Below, in pieces: positions 1-5,910 of a DNA stretch of 6,542 nucleotides. Position 1 is the stretch's first letter; each line of letters begins with the position of its first letter. The notes below the pieces were generated by a model. The model ran no database searches. It was given only the letters and a program-made list of their open reading frames with translations, and was not told the DNA's origin. Location of the stretch: the NCBI GenBank assembly GCA_016200125.1, contig JACQFK010000188.1:1-6542 (forward strand). Reading direction: 5' to 3'. Both the position numbers and the translations under genes were made by a program. This DNA is from Planctomycetota bacterium. GTDB lineage: Bacteria > Planctomycetota > MHYJ01 > JACPRB01.

Positions 1-1
1 C

Positions 2-250
2 GGCGACGGGACCCTGCTCGACCAGAGCCTCGTGCTGCACGGAGGCGGCATCAGCGAGGGGAACAAGCACCTGCACAGCAACCTGCCCCTGCTGCTGGCG
101 GGGCGCGGCGGCGGGACGCTGAACCCCGGCCGCCACGTCCGCTTCCCCGATCCCACGCCGCTCGCCAACCTGTTCCTCGCGCTCCTCGAGCGCCTCGGGG
201 TCCGCGCCGACCGCTTCGGCGACAGCACGGGCGTGGCGGCCGGACTCTGA
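2..250 (+). CDS. DUF1552 family protein, C-terminal end (partial)
   Basis: Only the last 82 codons are present; the gene enters from the left edge, reading in frame from base 2 to a TGA at 248-250. The fragment carries the typical end of DUF1552 proteins: 'DGTLLDQSLVLHGGG', then 'HLHSNLPLLLAG' and 'GGGTLNPGRHVRF', then 'TPLANLFLALLERLGV' and 'FGDSTG'. DUF1552 proteins are usually exported through a Tat signal and are common in Planctomycetota, Acidobacteriota and Myxococcota, often beside genes of the DUF1587/DUF1592/DUF1595 cytochrome-like group. Their biochemical function is not established, and the N-terminus is outside the window, so export cannot be checked here. The stop codon overlaps the ATG of the next gene by one base, which suggests co-transcription and translational coupling. 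The family call rests on remembered motifs, not on a search. Confidence 0.85.
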   Translation, partial: GDGTLLDQSLVLHGGGISEGNKHLHSNLPLLLAGRGGGTLNPGRHVRFPDPTPLANLFLALLERLGVRADRFGDSTGVAAGL

Positions 251-660
251 TGCTCGACCGGCCGCGTCCGGAGTACTCGTTCTCCTCGACGCACCAGGAC
301 GGCTATCTTCACGTCCGGGTCTTCGGCGTGAACGACGCCGCCACGACCCGCCGCTACATCGAGCAGGTGCTGGCCGCCGCCTCGAAGGTGGAGTGCGCGA
401 ACGTCCTGATCGAGGAGAACCTGGAAGGTCCGCGACTCAGCCTGACGGAGATCTTCGACATCGTCGACGAGTGGTGCGGGGACTTCCGCCTCGAGATCCG
501 CCTCCTCGCCTTCGTGGACCTGAACCCGGATCGCAGCGAGTCGAACCTGCAGTTCGCCGAGACGATCTCGGTCAACCGCGGCGTGACGGTGAAGGCCTTC
601 CCGACGGCGAAGCAAGCTCAGGCCTGGCTCCGGGAGAGGATTTCAGGCGGGCCGGGATGA
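250..660 (+). CDS. SpoIIAA/STAS-like small protein
   Basis: This gene encodes 136 residues with no signal peptide or membrane segment, so a cytoplasmic protein is expected. The pattern fits the SpoIIAA-like/STAS fold: strand about 18-25 (GYLHVRVFG), helix 33-46, strand 50-55 (NVLIEEN), a helix-forming segment 62-73 (RLSLTEIFDIVD), strand 81-89 (LEIRLLAFV), helix 97-107, strand 112-116, and a last helix 119-132. The ending 'VKAFPTAKQAQAWL' resembles the 'F...eeAl.WL' ending of SpoIIAA-like proteins. Members of this fold bind small ligands or act as regulatory partners, but no phosphorylatable serine in an anti-sigma-antagonist context can be assigned confidently. The ATG overlaps the upstream TGA (sequence TGATG), so translation probably depends on reinitiation from the DUF1552 gene. 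Its 3' end overlaps a minus-strand remnant by 18 bases. The fold call is moderate; the biological role is unknown. Confidence 0.75.
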   Translation: MLDRPRPEYSFSSTHQDGYLHVRVFGVNDAATTRRYIEQVLAAASKVECANVLIEENLEGPRLSLTEIFDIVDEWCGDFRLEIRLLAFVDLNPDRSESNLQFAETISVNRGVTVKAFPTAKQAQAWLRERISGGPG

Positions 661-854
661 GACCGGCCTTATCCCCCGGCGAATCCTCCGTGTGATCCAA
701 ATCAGCCCGAGCGGCAGAAGCAGATCGATCCCGATCCATCCGCATCTGAACCTGTTCTCGTGAGGCGGGCCTTTCCTAATCACCGGGGTCTCCACCCTCA
801 CGGAGGCCGTCGCGGGAGTGACGCCCACGGCGGAGAAGGTCTGCGTCACCGTCA
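643..854 (-). pseudogene. C-terminal remnant of a membrane-anchored surface protein
   Basis: An open minus-strand frame runs to a TGA at 643-645 without a convincing start of its own. Its first part reads like a beta-rich extracellular segment ('VTPATASVRVETPV'). It is followed by a three-part tail: 'NRFRCGWIGID', a hydrophobic stretch 'LLLPLGLIWI', then arginine-rich 'TRRIRRG'. A short motif, one membrane span and a basic end is the layout of C-terminal protein-sorting signals, as in PEP-CTERM, GlyGly-CTERM and Myxo-CTERM types. I cannot assign it to one of these. The stop lies inside the end of the opposing STAS-like gene. Upstream, on the same strand but in another frame, sits a sigma factor start, so this looks like the 3' end left after a deletion. 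It could instead be a chance open frame; the codon choice and tail layout argue mildly against that. Confidence 0.4.
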
Positions 855-1015
855 CCGAAGTCGTCGGCGGCGTCGGTTTCCCGCACGTGCCGGCCCACGT
901 AGCCGCGGAGGCGGCCCTGGTGGAGGAGGACGAGCTTCGAGAAGGCCTCGAGCGACCCGGCCCGGGCCTCCTCGATCCACCTCAGCTCGTCGTCCACGGA
1001 AGCGTCTCTGCCCAC
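855..1015 (-). pseudogene. ECF-type RNA polymerase sigma factor, N-terminal remnant
   Basis: From a GTG at 1015 the minus strand encodes about 53 residues that look like the start of sigma-70 region 2 in an ECF sigma factor. 'DDELRWIEEARAGSLEAFSKLVLLHQGRLRGYV' matches the usual '...L...A..GD..AF..L...H...LR.Y' opening, and 'RHVRETDAADD' matches the acidic 'D.ADD' part of region 2.2. In a working gene, a '(V/L)xQExF' helix should follow at once. Here the frame reads 'FGDGDADLLRRG' and ends at 776 with no region 2.3-2.4 and no region 4, so it cannot form a functional sigma factor. The neighbouring frame gives 'VTQTFSAV', faintly like the missing 'VxQETFxAV', so a frameshift near 855 is possible. 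A good Shine-Dalgarno precedes the start, which suggests the gene was once expressed. The end coordinate is approximate. Confidence 0.55.
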
Positions 1016-1018
1016 CAG

Positions 1019-1025
1019 TCCTCCC
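1019..1025 (-). promoter_or_regulatory. Ribosome binding site of the sigma remnant
   Basis: Read on the minus strand, GGGAGGA ends three bases before the GTG at 1015-1013. This is a strong match to the anti-Shine-Dalgarno sequence. It decides the GTG start and indicates that the truncated sigma gene has kept a genuine 5' end. Confidence 0.55.
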
Positions 1026-1121
1026 GATTCTATGCTGCCGCCCAGCGTGGAGCGTGACCATTATTCCGGAATCTCGCGGACCAACCCGGTCTTCCGGGCT
1101 GTAGACTCCAGCAGGTCATCT

Positions 1122-2168
1122 ATGTCCAAGATCAAGCGACTGCTCATCGCGACTGCATGTCTGCTGCTCTGTTTCGGCCTCTGGTATCTGCTCATCGGCA
1201 AGGGCCTGCCCCATTCCACCTGGACCCGCGAGTACCGGGCGAAGGATCCGCTGCGGGACGCGGCGGCGGCCTGGGACGCGGGAGATCGCCGCTTCAAGGG
1301 GGTTTACGGCGACGGCCTGAGCGCTCCCGGGCTGCCCTACGACGAATTCTATTTTGGCAGGCGATACGGAGTCGATGGGATCCGGGGCACCAGCGACTGC
1401 TTTGCCACCCGGGAGCAGGCGGAGTTCCAGTCCGTGGCCTGCGAGTACGCGCGCAAATACAACGGCGTGATCCTGCAGCGGGTGCAGGGTTCGCCTTCGA
1501 CGAAGGCGCTCCGCGTCCGGGATCTGATCCAGAAGCAGGGAGGCAAGTTCGCGATCGTGGACGGCGAGATCGCCGCGGTGACGCTGACGCTCCGTTCCCT
1601 CCGGGATGCGGCCACCCTGCAGGCCCTGAAGGAACTCGGCGACATCGACTTCCTCCGGGTCAGCGCCGACATCCACTCTCACGACAGCGACCTGGATCTG
1701 CTGACCGGCTTGACCGGTCTCACGCACTTGGACTTGTCGGATTCTCAGATCTCGGATGCGGGCCTCGATCGCGTGGCCCGGTTGTTTCGCCTCAGCGTGC
1801 TGATGCTGAGCCGGACGCGCGTCGGCGACGCCGGGCTCGCCAAGCTGAAGGCTCTGGGTCGCCTTCAGGCGCTCTACCTGCACGACACCCGGGTGACCGA
1901 CGCCGGGATGGAGTCCGTCGCCGCACTCCACTCCCTGGAGAGTCTCTATCTGCTCCAGACCGGGGTCACGGATGCGGGGCTTGTGTGGGTGGGCCAGCTC
2001 GAGAATCTGCGGGACCTCCACTTGAGCGAAGCGGCAACAGACGCGGGTCTGGCCGGTCTGACGCGGCTCACGAAGTTGCGCTTTCTCGGGACCCGCTTCA
2101 CCAAGGTCACGCCGGCAGGCATTGCCGCGCTGAAAAAGTCCCTGCCGCAGCTCGTCCTGCCTGATTGA
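1122..2168 (+). CDS. Membrane-anchored leucine-rich repeat protein
   Basis: The product has 348 residues. Residues 1-30 form a basic start (MSKIKR) and one hydrophobic segment (about 6-26) with no clear cleavage site, so a signal anchor with the rest outside the cytoplasm is likely. Residues 30-180 match no family I recognise. Residues about 185-348 hold six leucine-rich repeats of the 'TDAGL' type, with the motif at 211, 235, 259, 283, 306 and 330. The spacing is 24 residues except for one 23-residue step (283 to 306). This LRR type is very common in Planctomycetota and usually serves protein binding. The frame stays open back to 1032, but the ATG at 1122 is preferred because it places the hydrophobic segment at the N-terminus and has a weak AGGT five bases upstream. 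The next gene follows after 41 bases on the same strand, so the two are probably co-transcribed. The binding partner is unknown. Confidence 0.88.
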   Translation: MSKIKRLLIATACLLLCFGLWYLLIGKGLPHSTWTREYRAKDPLRDAAAAWDAGDRRFKGVYGDGLSAPGLPYDEFYFGRRYGVDGIRGTSDCFATREQAEFQSVACEYARKYNGVILQRVQGSPSTKALRVRDLIQKQGGKFAIVDGEIAAVTLTLRSLRDAATLQALKELGDIDFLRVSADIHSHDSDLDLLTGLTGLTHLDLSDSQISDAGLDRVARLFRLSVLMLSRTRVGDAGLAKLKALGRLQALYLHDTRVTDAGMESVAALHSLESLYLLQTGVTDAGLVWVGQLENLRDLHLSEAATDAGLAGLTRLTKLRFLGTRFTKVTPAGIAALKKSLPQLVLPD

Positions 2169-2209
2169 CCCGCTCCGAACCTTTGAGTTCATCCGCCGGT
2201 TAAAGAGAC

Positions 2210-3028
2210 GTGAGCGGCCGCTGGACCCTGGGCCATCCCGGAATCTTGAAGGCGGCCTTCATCGCTTCGCTCTCGATGGGCCCTGCCCCCCTGCGAGCTC
2301 AGAACCAGGACGACGGGCTGGATCTATTCGAACGGATGCAGGAGAAACTGAACGCCGCCGCCACGGTTCAAACCAAGGTCATCGCGACCGAGGAATACAG
2401 CGGTCCGCGCCAGCCCAAGGTAACACGGACTCTGGAAGCCCTCCTCCACCTCCAGAAGGGCGAGAAATCACGTCTCACGCTCGTCGAGACGACGACCCTG
2501 GGCGGAAGGCCCTTCAAGAGCAGGAGCGGGATCATTTCGAACGGCAAGGACCTGGCCTTCCACGTGACGAGCGTCTTCACTCCCGAGAGGATCAGCTGGG
2601 AGAAGCAGGACATCCCCCCGGACTGGAACGCGTCGATTCTCCAGGGTCTGACCTGCCTGGGCCTCAAGAGCGGATTCCAGTTCAGCGCGCCCTACAAGGC
2701 AGGCTCCAAGGTCACGGAGTACTCGGTGGCAACCCAGCGGAAACTGGTGCCCTGCGGGTTCACGCTCACGCGCACCGAGAAGCTGGGGGCGAAGGAAGCT
2801 CGGGTGATCGACTATTCCGTCGAAACAACCGATGGAGAGACGACGGCCGCTCATCGATGCACCCTGTGGCTGGACTCCGCCACGTTGATGCCGCTGAAGC
2901 GTGAGAATCGCTACACCCTGGGCCGTGGCAGGGATGCCTGCGACACCAGGGTCGTCGAGGCCTTCGAGTACTTCAAGGTCGACGAAAGGATCGACCCTCG
3001 CCAATTCCAGTTCCCGACGGACGAATAG
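2210..3028 (+). CDS. LolA-like exported protein
   Basis: The product has 272 residues, starting at GTG. Residues about 10-30 form a signal peptide (hydrophobic 'ILKAAFIASLSMGPAPLRA'), with likely cleavage after Ala30 before 'QNQDD'. The mature protein alternates short polar strands and resembles the LolA/LolB/MucB half-barrel fold. The best local clues are 'CTLWLDSATLMPLKRENRY' (217-235), like the 'lWlD..t.lPlr.e' strand of LolA-type proteins, and the ending 'FEYFKVDERIDPRQFQFP' (252-269). LolA-like proteins bind lipids or lipid-like ligands in the periplasm; the ligand here is unknown. Four cysteines (149, 182, 217, 244) could form disulfides after export. GTG is chosen because the next ATG (codon 23) would cut off the signal peptide; the ribosome binding site is weak (AAGAGA). 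The gene ends in tandem stops (TAG TGA) and converges on the next gene, 22 bases away. Confidence 0.75.
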   Translation: MSGRWTLGHPGILKAAFIASLSMGPAPLRAQNQDDGLDLFERMQEKLNAAATVQTKVIATEEYSGPRQPKVTRTLEALLHLQKGEKSRLTLVETTTLGGRPFKSRSGIISNGKDLAFHVTSVFTPERISWEKQDIPPDWNASILQGLTCLGLKSGFQFSAPYKAGSKVTEYSVATQRKLVPCGFTLTRTEKLGAKEARVIDYSVETTDGETTAAHRCTLWLDSATLMPLKRENRYTLGRGRDACDTRVVEAFEYFKVDERIDPRQFQFPTDE

Positions 3029-3045
3029 TGAGCCCGTCGCCGAAC

Positions 3046-3058
3046 TTCCCTCAGGGAA
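3046..3058. terminator. Short hairpin between convergent genes, possible terminator
   Basis: TTCCC and GGGAA pair as a five-bp stem with TCA as loop. The loop is also the stop codon of the minus-strand gene. The position between converging genes suits a bidirectional terminator, but the stem is short and no T-run follows on either strand, so this is weak. Confidence 0.2.
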
Positions 3059-4085
3059 CGGTCCACTCGATCCGGTTCGTCAGGCGGACGTCGGGTTCGC
3101 CGTCCATCGAGGCCAGCGCCGATTCCATCGGACCCGTGAAGGTCCAGCCGCTCCTTGAATACAGAAGCTGAAGGCCGATGCGGTCTCCCCGACCGGCGCG
3201 GAGGCGGGCGGGGTCGAAGTCCATCTCGATGACCAGGTTCCTGCCTTCGATGACGATGCCGTTCTCGTCCGACCAGGCTCCCACCTGAGGAGGACGGAAA
3301 GGGACGCCGTTGACCCACCAGCGGCAGAGGAAGTGCCAGTCCGGCCGGGCCGTGAGGAATTCCTTCGCCGCTTTCACCCGGAGTTCGCGGCCCCGGATCG
3401 CCAACTTGAAATCTGGATCGACCTTCTCCGGAAGGAGCCGCGGAAGGAGTTCTCCGAGGTCCACCGGAAAGACTCCGGGCCAGCTTGGGAGGGCCAGCCC
3501 GGCGGCCGGGTTGGCCACATAGCCGTAGCTGGCGTCAGGGTCCTTGGGATCGACGAGTCGAAGTTCCTGGGTTCCTGAGAACTTGGCCCAAGGCATCCAC
3601 GGAGCTTCCACGGGAGGATCGCCGTGGACCCGGACGGAGGCGATCACTTTTCCCGCGGGCATCCGGACCTGAATCCTCGAGTCGCCCGGGCCGAGGATCG
3701 GGACCAGCACCATGAACAGCTTCTCCGGAGATGAATCTTTCGAGCTCCTGGCCTGGACCTCCCAGAGGTCTTTGGATTCCTCCCCGGCCGGGCCACGAAC
3801 CTGGAAGGGACCCAGTCGCCTGCCCTGTCCGCGGCGGGAGGGGAGGAATCCTTCCGTGAGACAGTAGAGATGGACCCCGCTCCCCGCTTCGCATCGCAGA
3901 CGATCAATTCCCAGCCGGGCCCGGATTCCCTCTCCCAGCTCCAGCGCCGGCTGACGGCGGAGTTCAGCCAGCGTCGACACGACGCGGATCTCGGGTTGTC
4001 CCGACCCGCTGCATTCCGGGGTGCTGCAGGCGCCCGGGATCAGCAGGGCCGCCGCCAGGAACCTCCGTACGGACTTGACTCTCAT
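3051..4085 (-). CDS. Exported protein of unknown family, possible lipoprotein
   Basis: I do not recognise this 344-residue protein. It begins 'MRVKSVRR', followed by the hydrophobic 'FLAAALLIPGAC', with a cysteine at 20 and another at 25. This is a clear export signal. It could be a lipoprotein signal, but the residue at -3 of Cys20 is proline, which is not a canonical lipobox. The mature part has strand-rich blocks: about 118-155 (EKLFMVLVPILG, then a dibasic strand), 225-265 (FKLAIRGRELRV, then HFLCRWWVNGVPF) and 275-310 (NGIVIEGRNLVIEMDF, then RIGLQLLYS). No catalytic motif is visible. The ATG at 4085 is chosen because it starts the signal peptide; the open frame extends to 4274, but that would run into the divergent tetR gene. 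The ribosome binding site is poor. The gene diverges from tetR across 118 bases that hold the palindromic operator, so shared control is possible but unproven. Confidence 0.72.
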   Translation of the reverse strand: MRVKSVRRFLAAALLIPGACSTPECSGSGQPEIRVVSTLAELRRQPALELGEGIRARLGIDRLRCEAGSGVHLYCLTEGFLPSRRGQGRRLGPFQVRGPAGEESKDLWEVQARSSKDSSPEKLFMVLVPILGPGDSRIQVRMPAGKVIASVRVHGDPPVEAPWMPWAKFSGTQELRLVDPKDPDASYGYVANPAAGLALPSWPGVFPVDLGELLPRLLPEKVDPDFKLAIRGRELRVKAAKEFLTARPDWHFLCRWWVNGVPFRPPQVGAWSDENGIVIEGRNLVIEMDFDPARLRAGRGDRIGLQLLYSRSGWTFTGPMESALASMDGEPDVRLTNRIEWTVP

Positions 4086-4143
4086 GCCTGCTTGAACCGG
4101 GAGGGGCAGGCCGCGGTTCGAAGGCGTCGCGATTCGCCCCTCC

Positions 4144-4172
4144 TTGACAGCAGCGCCGAAGCAGGCTATTAT
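4144..4172 (+). promoter_or_regulatory. Sigma-70 promoter of the tetR operon
   Basis: A perfect -35 box TTGACA (4144-4149) and a -10 box TATTAT (4167-4172, five of six to TATAAT) are separated by exactly 17 bases. The expected start of transcription, near 4179, falls inside the palindrome that follows. This is the only near-consensus housekeeping promoter I found in the window. Confidence 0.8.
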
Positions 4173-4188
4173 TTGGGTGTACACCCAA
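4173..4188. promoter_or_regulatory. Palindromic operator, probable TetR-family binding site
   Basis: TTGGGTGTACACCCAA is a perfect 16-bp inverted repeat centred between 4180 and 4181. It begins directly after the -10 box and covers the expected transcription start, so a bound protein would block initiation. The nearest regulator gene is the TetR-family gene whose ATG lies 16 bases downstream, and autorepression from such a site is typical of the family. That this TetR binds here is inference. Its centre lies about 95 bases upstream of the divergent minus-strand gene, which it might also affect. Confidence 0.78.
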
Positions 4189-4193
4189 CTTAT

Positions 4194-4199
4194 AGGAGG
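4194..4199 (+). promoter_or_regulatory. Ribosome binding site of tetR
   Basis: AGGAGG lies four bases before the ATG at 4204. It decides the start against an in-frame TTG at 4144, which lies within the -35 box. The untranslated leader is therefore only about 25 bases long and largely made of the operator's right half and this site. Confidence 0.75.
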
Positions 4200-4203
4200 C
4201 GGG

Positions 4204-4821
4204 ATGCCGCGGCCTTCGAACACGGACGAGCGCCGCCAGGAGATCGTTCTCGCGCTCGCCCGGGTCATGGCCACCCGGGGCTATGCCGGGGCCTCGGTGC
4301 TGAGGATTGCGCGGGCCGCCGGACTTGCGCCCGGACTGATCCACTACCACTTCTCCACCAAGCAGGAGATCCTCCTGGGTCTCGTGGACCACCTGCGGCG
4401 CGTCGTGCGCGCCCGATATGAGCGCCGGATTTCGGCGGCAAAGAAGCTGACCCCCAAGACGAAGCTGAAGGCCTACATCGAGGCCCACGTGAGCCTGGGC
4501 GGCGACGCGGACTCCGCGGCGATGGCCTGCTGGGTCACGATCGGGGCGGAAGCCCTGAGGACGCCCGAAGTCAGGGCCGTGTACGCCGGGGCGCTGGAGG
4601 AGGAGCGGATCCTCCTTCAAGCCCTCTTGAGGGACGTGCTCACGGAATCAGGACGCTCTCCCGCCAAGGCGAGGTCCCTGGCCGCCGCCCTGCTTTCGGC
4701 CCTCCAGGGCGCCTATCAGCTGGGATCCGCCGTTCCCGGGGTCATCCCTCCCGGAGAGGCCTCCCCTCTCCTCAAGCGCATGGCGGAAGGATTGATCGAG
4801 GCGCAGCCCCTCAGGAGGTGA
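4204..4821 (+). CDS. TetR family transcriptional regulator
   Basis: The product has 205 residues, the usual TetR length. The N-terminal DNA-binding domain spans about 8-55: helix 1 'RRQEIVLALARVMATRGY', then 'ASVLRIARAAGLAPGLIHYHFSTK', where 'GLIHYHF' is the recognition-helix end typical of the family. Residues 60-200 form the helical ligand-binding and dimer domain. The pattern around 'AMACWVTIGAEALRTPEVRAVY' recalls BetI-like C-terminal domains (TetR_C_6 type), but the ligand cannot be predicted. Transcription probably starts within the 16-bp palindrome just upstream, so autorepression is expected. The stop codon TGA (4819-4821) lies inside the ribosome binding site of the next gene, three bases before its ATG, so the regulator and the Asp-box protein are almost certainly translated from the same message. 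The minus-strand gene diverges upstream. The family call is firm; the regulon is inferred. Confidence 0.95.
   Translation: MPRPSNTDERRQEIVLALARVMATRGYAGASVLRIARAAGLAPGLIHYHFSTKQEILLGLVDHLRRVVRARYERRISAAKKLTPKTKLKAYIEAHVSLGGDADSAAMACWVTIGAEALRTPEVRAVYAGALEEERILLQALLRDVLTESGRSPAKARSLAAALLSALQGAYQLGSAVPGVIPPGEASPLLKRMAEGLIEAQPLRR
4813..4821 (+). promoter_or_regulatory. Ribosome binding site containing the tetR stop codon
   Basis: AGGAGGTGA is a full-length match to the complement of the 16S rRNA 3' end. Its last three bases are the TGA stop of tetR, and the ATG of the Asp-box gene follows three bases later at 4825. Terminating ribosomes would sit on this site, so translational coupling is likely. 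Confidence 0.75.
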
Positions 4822-4824
4822 CGG

Positions 4825-5703
4825 ATGAAGAGCAGGCTGAGCGTCCTGTCCGTCGGAATCGGCCAGCACCTGCACCGCTCCGTCGATGGCGGCGCGACCT
4901 GGGCGAAATCCATCCGGGAGATCCCCGGACATCGTACGCCGGTCGTGTGCGGGAGGGTCGATCTGTCCCGACTGCCCCGACGTCCACGCGAGACGATCTG
5001 GGACTGCGTCTCCGTGAACCCGGACGGGTTCGGAGTGGCCGTGAATCACGAAGCTACCGACGCCCCTGCTGCGAAGCCGGATGCGCCCGGCAGGCGGGCC
5101 AACGTGTTCCGGACCCATGACGGCGGCCGAACCTGGCATGAGCATCGGCTGAACATCATCTGGAAACCGACCCAGATCATCCCCCGCTGGACGATGCGGT
5201 CATCCCTGGAGCAGTTCGTCTCCCTCGTGCTCCTGCGGCCCGACGCCGTCGTCCTGTCGTGGGAGGACCCCTGGATTTTCGAGGACGCCAAGTCCCACCT
5301 GATCTACTCCCGCGACCGCGGGCAATCCTGGCGATACCGCAGCCTGGGCCGCGCCAACCCGACCCTGAGCAGCGACGGCTGCGGCCGCCTGCTGGCCCCG
5401 AACGGCAGCCACTTTCTGGAGAGCGCCGATGTAGGAGCGACCTGGTCCAAGCGGGAGTACACGGTCGAGGGGACTTCGGGCTACCCGAACGAGACCGGGC
5501 TCCGGCACGTGACGTTCGCCGAGCCGAACCTCGCCTATGCGCTGATCGTGCAGTGGAAGAAGGGGCTGACCTTCGCGCCTGCGCACGTCGGCCTCGTCCG
5601 CACGACCGACCAGGGAGCGCACTGGTCCTACCTCCAGGTGTTCGACGGCCCCGACATCGGCGACGTCAACGAGCGCCACATGCTGACGCTCGACGCGGAG
5701 TGA
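4825..5703 (+). CDS. Asp-box (BNR) repeat beta-propeller protein
   Basis: The product has 292 residues and five Asp-box motifs (S/T-x-D-x-G-x-x-W): SVDGGATW (19-26), THDGGRTW (97-104), SRDRGQSW (162-169), SADVGATW (200-207) and TTDQGAHW (260-267). Such boxes mark blade hairpins of sialidase-type and sortilin-type (VPS10-like) beta-propellers. The spacing (78, 65, 38, 60 residues) suggests one blade may lack a recognisable box. The arginine triad and 'RIP' motif of true sialidases are not visible, so hydrolase activity is unlikely; binding or a structural role fits better. There is no signal peptide: the protein starts 'MKSRLSVLSVGIGQHLHRS', directly with the first blade. A cytoplasmic location is therefore expected, which is less usual for this fold. 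It is coupled to tetR by overlap of stop codon and ribosome binding site, so it is probably the main target of that repressor. Substrate and partner are unknown. Confidence 0.85.
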   Translation: MKSRLSVLSVGIGQHLHRSVDGGATWAKSIREIPGHRTPVVCGRVDLSRLPRRPRETIWDCVSVNPDGFGVAVNHEATDAPAAKPDAPGRRANVFRTHDGGRTWHEHRLNIIWKPTQIIPRWTMRSSLEQFVSLVLLRPDAVVLSWEDPWIFEDAKSHLIYSRDRGQSWRYRSLGRANPTLSSDGCGRLLAPNGSHFLESADVGATWSKREYTVEGTSGYPNETGLRHVTFAEPNLAYALIVQWKKGLTFAPAHVGLVRTTDQGAHWSYLQVFDGPDIGDVNERHMLTLDAE

Positions 5704-5786
5704 CCTCAGTAGATGGGATTCTCGGTTGGCCTTTCCGCGCTACAGGCGTGGCATCCCCAATCGGGGGCGGGAGTTTCGCTCCGGGA

Positions 5787-5801
5787 AGTTCGACGTTGGA
5801 G
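5787..5801 (+). repeat. 15-base direct repeat, copy 1
   Basis: AGTTCGACGTTGGAG matches 6505-6519 at 14 of 15 bases. The two copies lie in the spacers on either side of the CBS gene. They may be ends of a larger repeated element, or coincidence. Confidence 0.3.
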
Positions 5802-5882
5802 CCGCTCTCATCGTCGCCACTCCAGAGTCTTACCCCTGTCCTACGAATCAGAGAATGCCGGGCGATCCCTGGCGACCTCGCC

Positions 5883-5905
5883 GTCGCTCTTCGCGTGAGA
5901 GCGAC
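5883..5905. repeat. Inverted repeat, eight-bp perfect stem with seven-base loop
   Basis: GTCGCTCT (5883-5890) pairs perfectly with AGAGCGAC (5898-5905). No T-run follows, so it is not an obvious intrinsic terminator, although it could protect the 3' end of the tetR operon transcript. It sits 180 bases after the Asp-box stop codon. Confidence 0.6.
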
Positions 5906-5910
5906 CGCAA

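Noticed and set aside
818..1057. Plus-strand 79-codon open frame
   Set aside because: It is the reverse-strand shadow of the sigma factor remnant.
1063..1072. ATTCCGGAAT palindrome upstream of the LRR gene as an operator
   Set aside because: Ten bases only, no matching promoter boxes at a convincing spacing, and no linked regulator.
1032..1121. Extended start for the LRR gene
   Set aside because: The extra 30 codons would bury the signal anchor and carry no recognisable sequence; 1122 is the better start.
1116..2192. A 358-codon open frame on the minus strand
   Set aside because: It mirrors the LRR gene and its translation is rich in Arg, Gln, Gly and Pro with no domain. The plus strand has a membrane signal and clear repeats.
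4144..4203. TTG start for tetR
   Set aside because: The TTG is part of the -35 box, upstream of the expected transcript start.
4086..4274. Extended start for the minus-strand unknown gene
   Set aside because: It would overlap tetR and its promoter and put 63 residues before the export signal.
3964..4620. A 218-codon minus-strand open frame across the tetR promoter
   Set aside because: It overlaps tetR and the unknown exported gene in another frame, with an Arg/Gly/Pro-rich translation and no domain.
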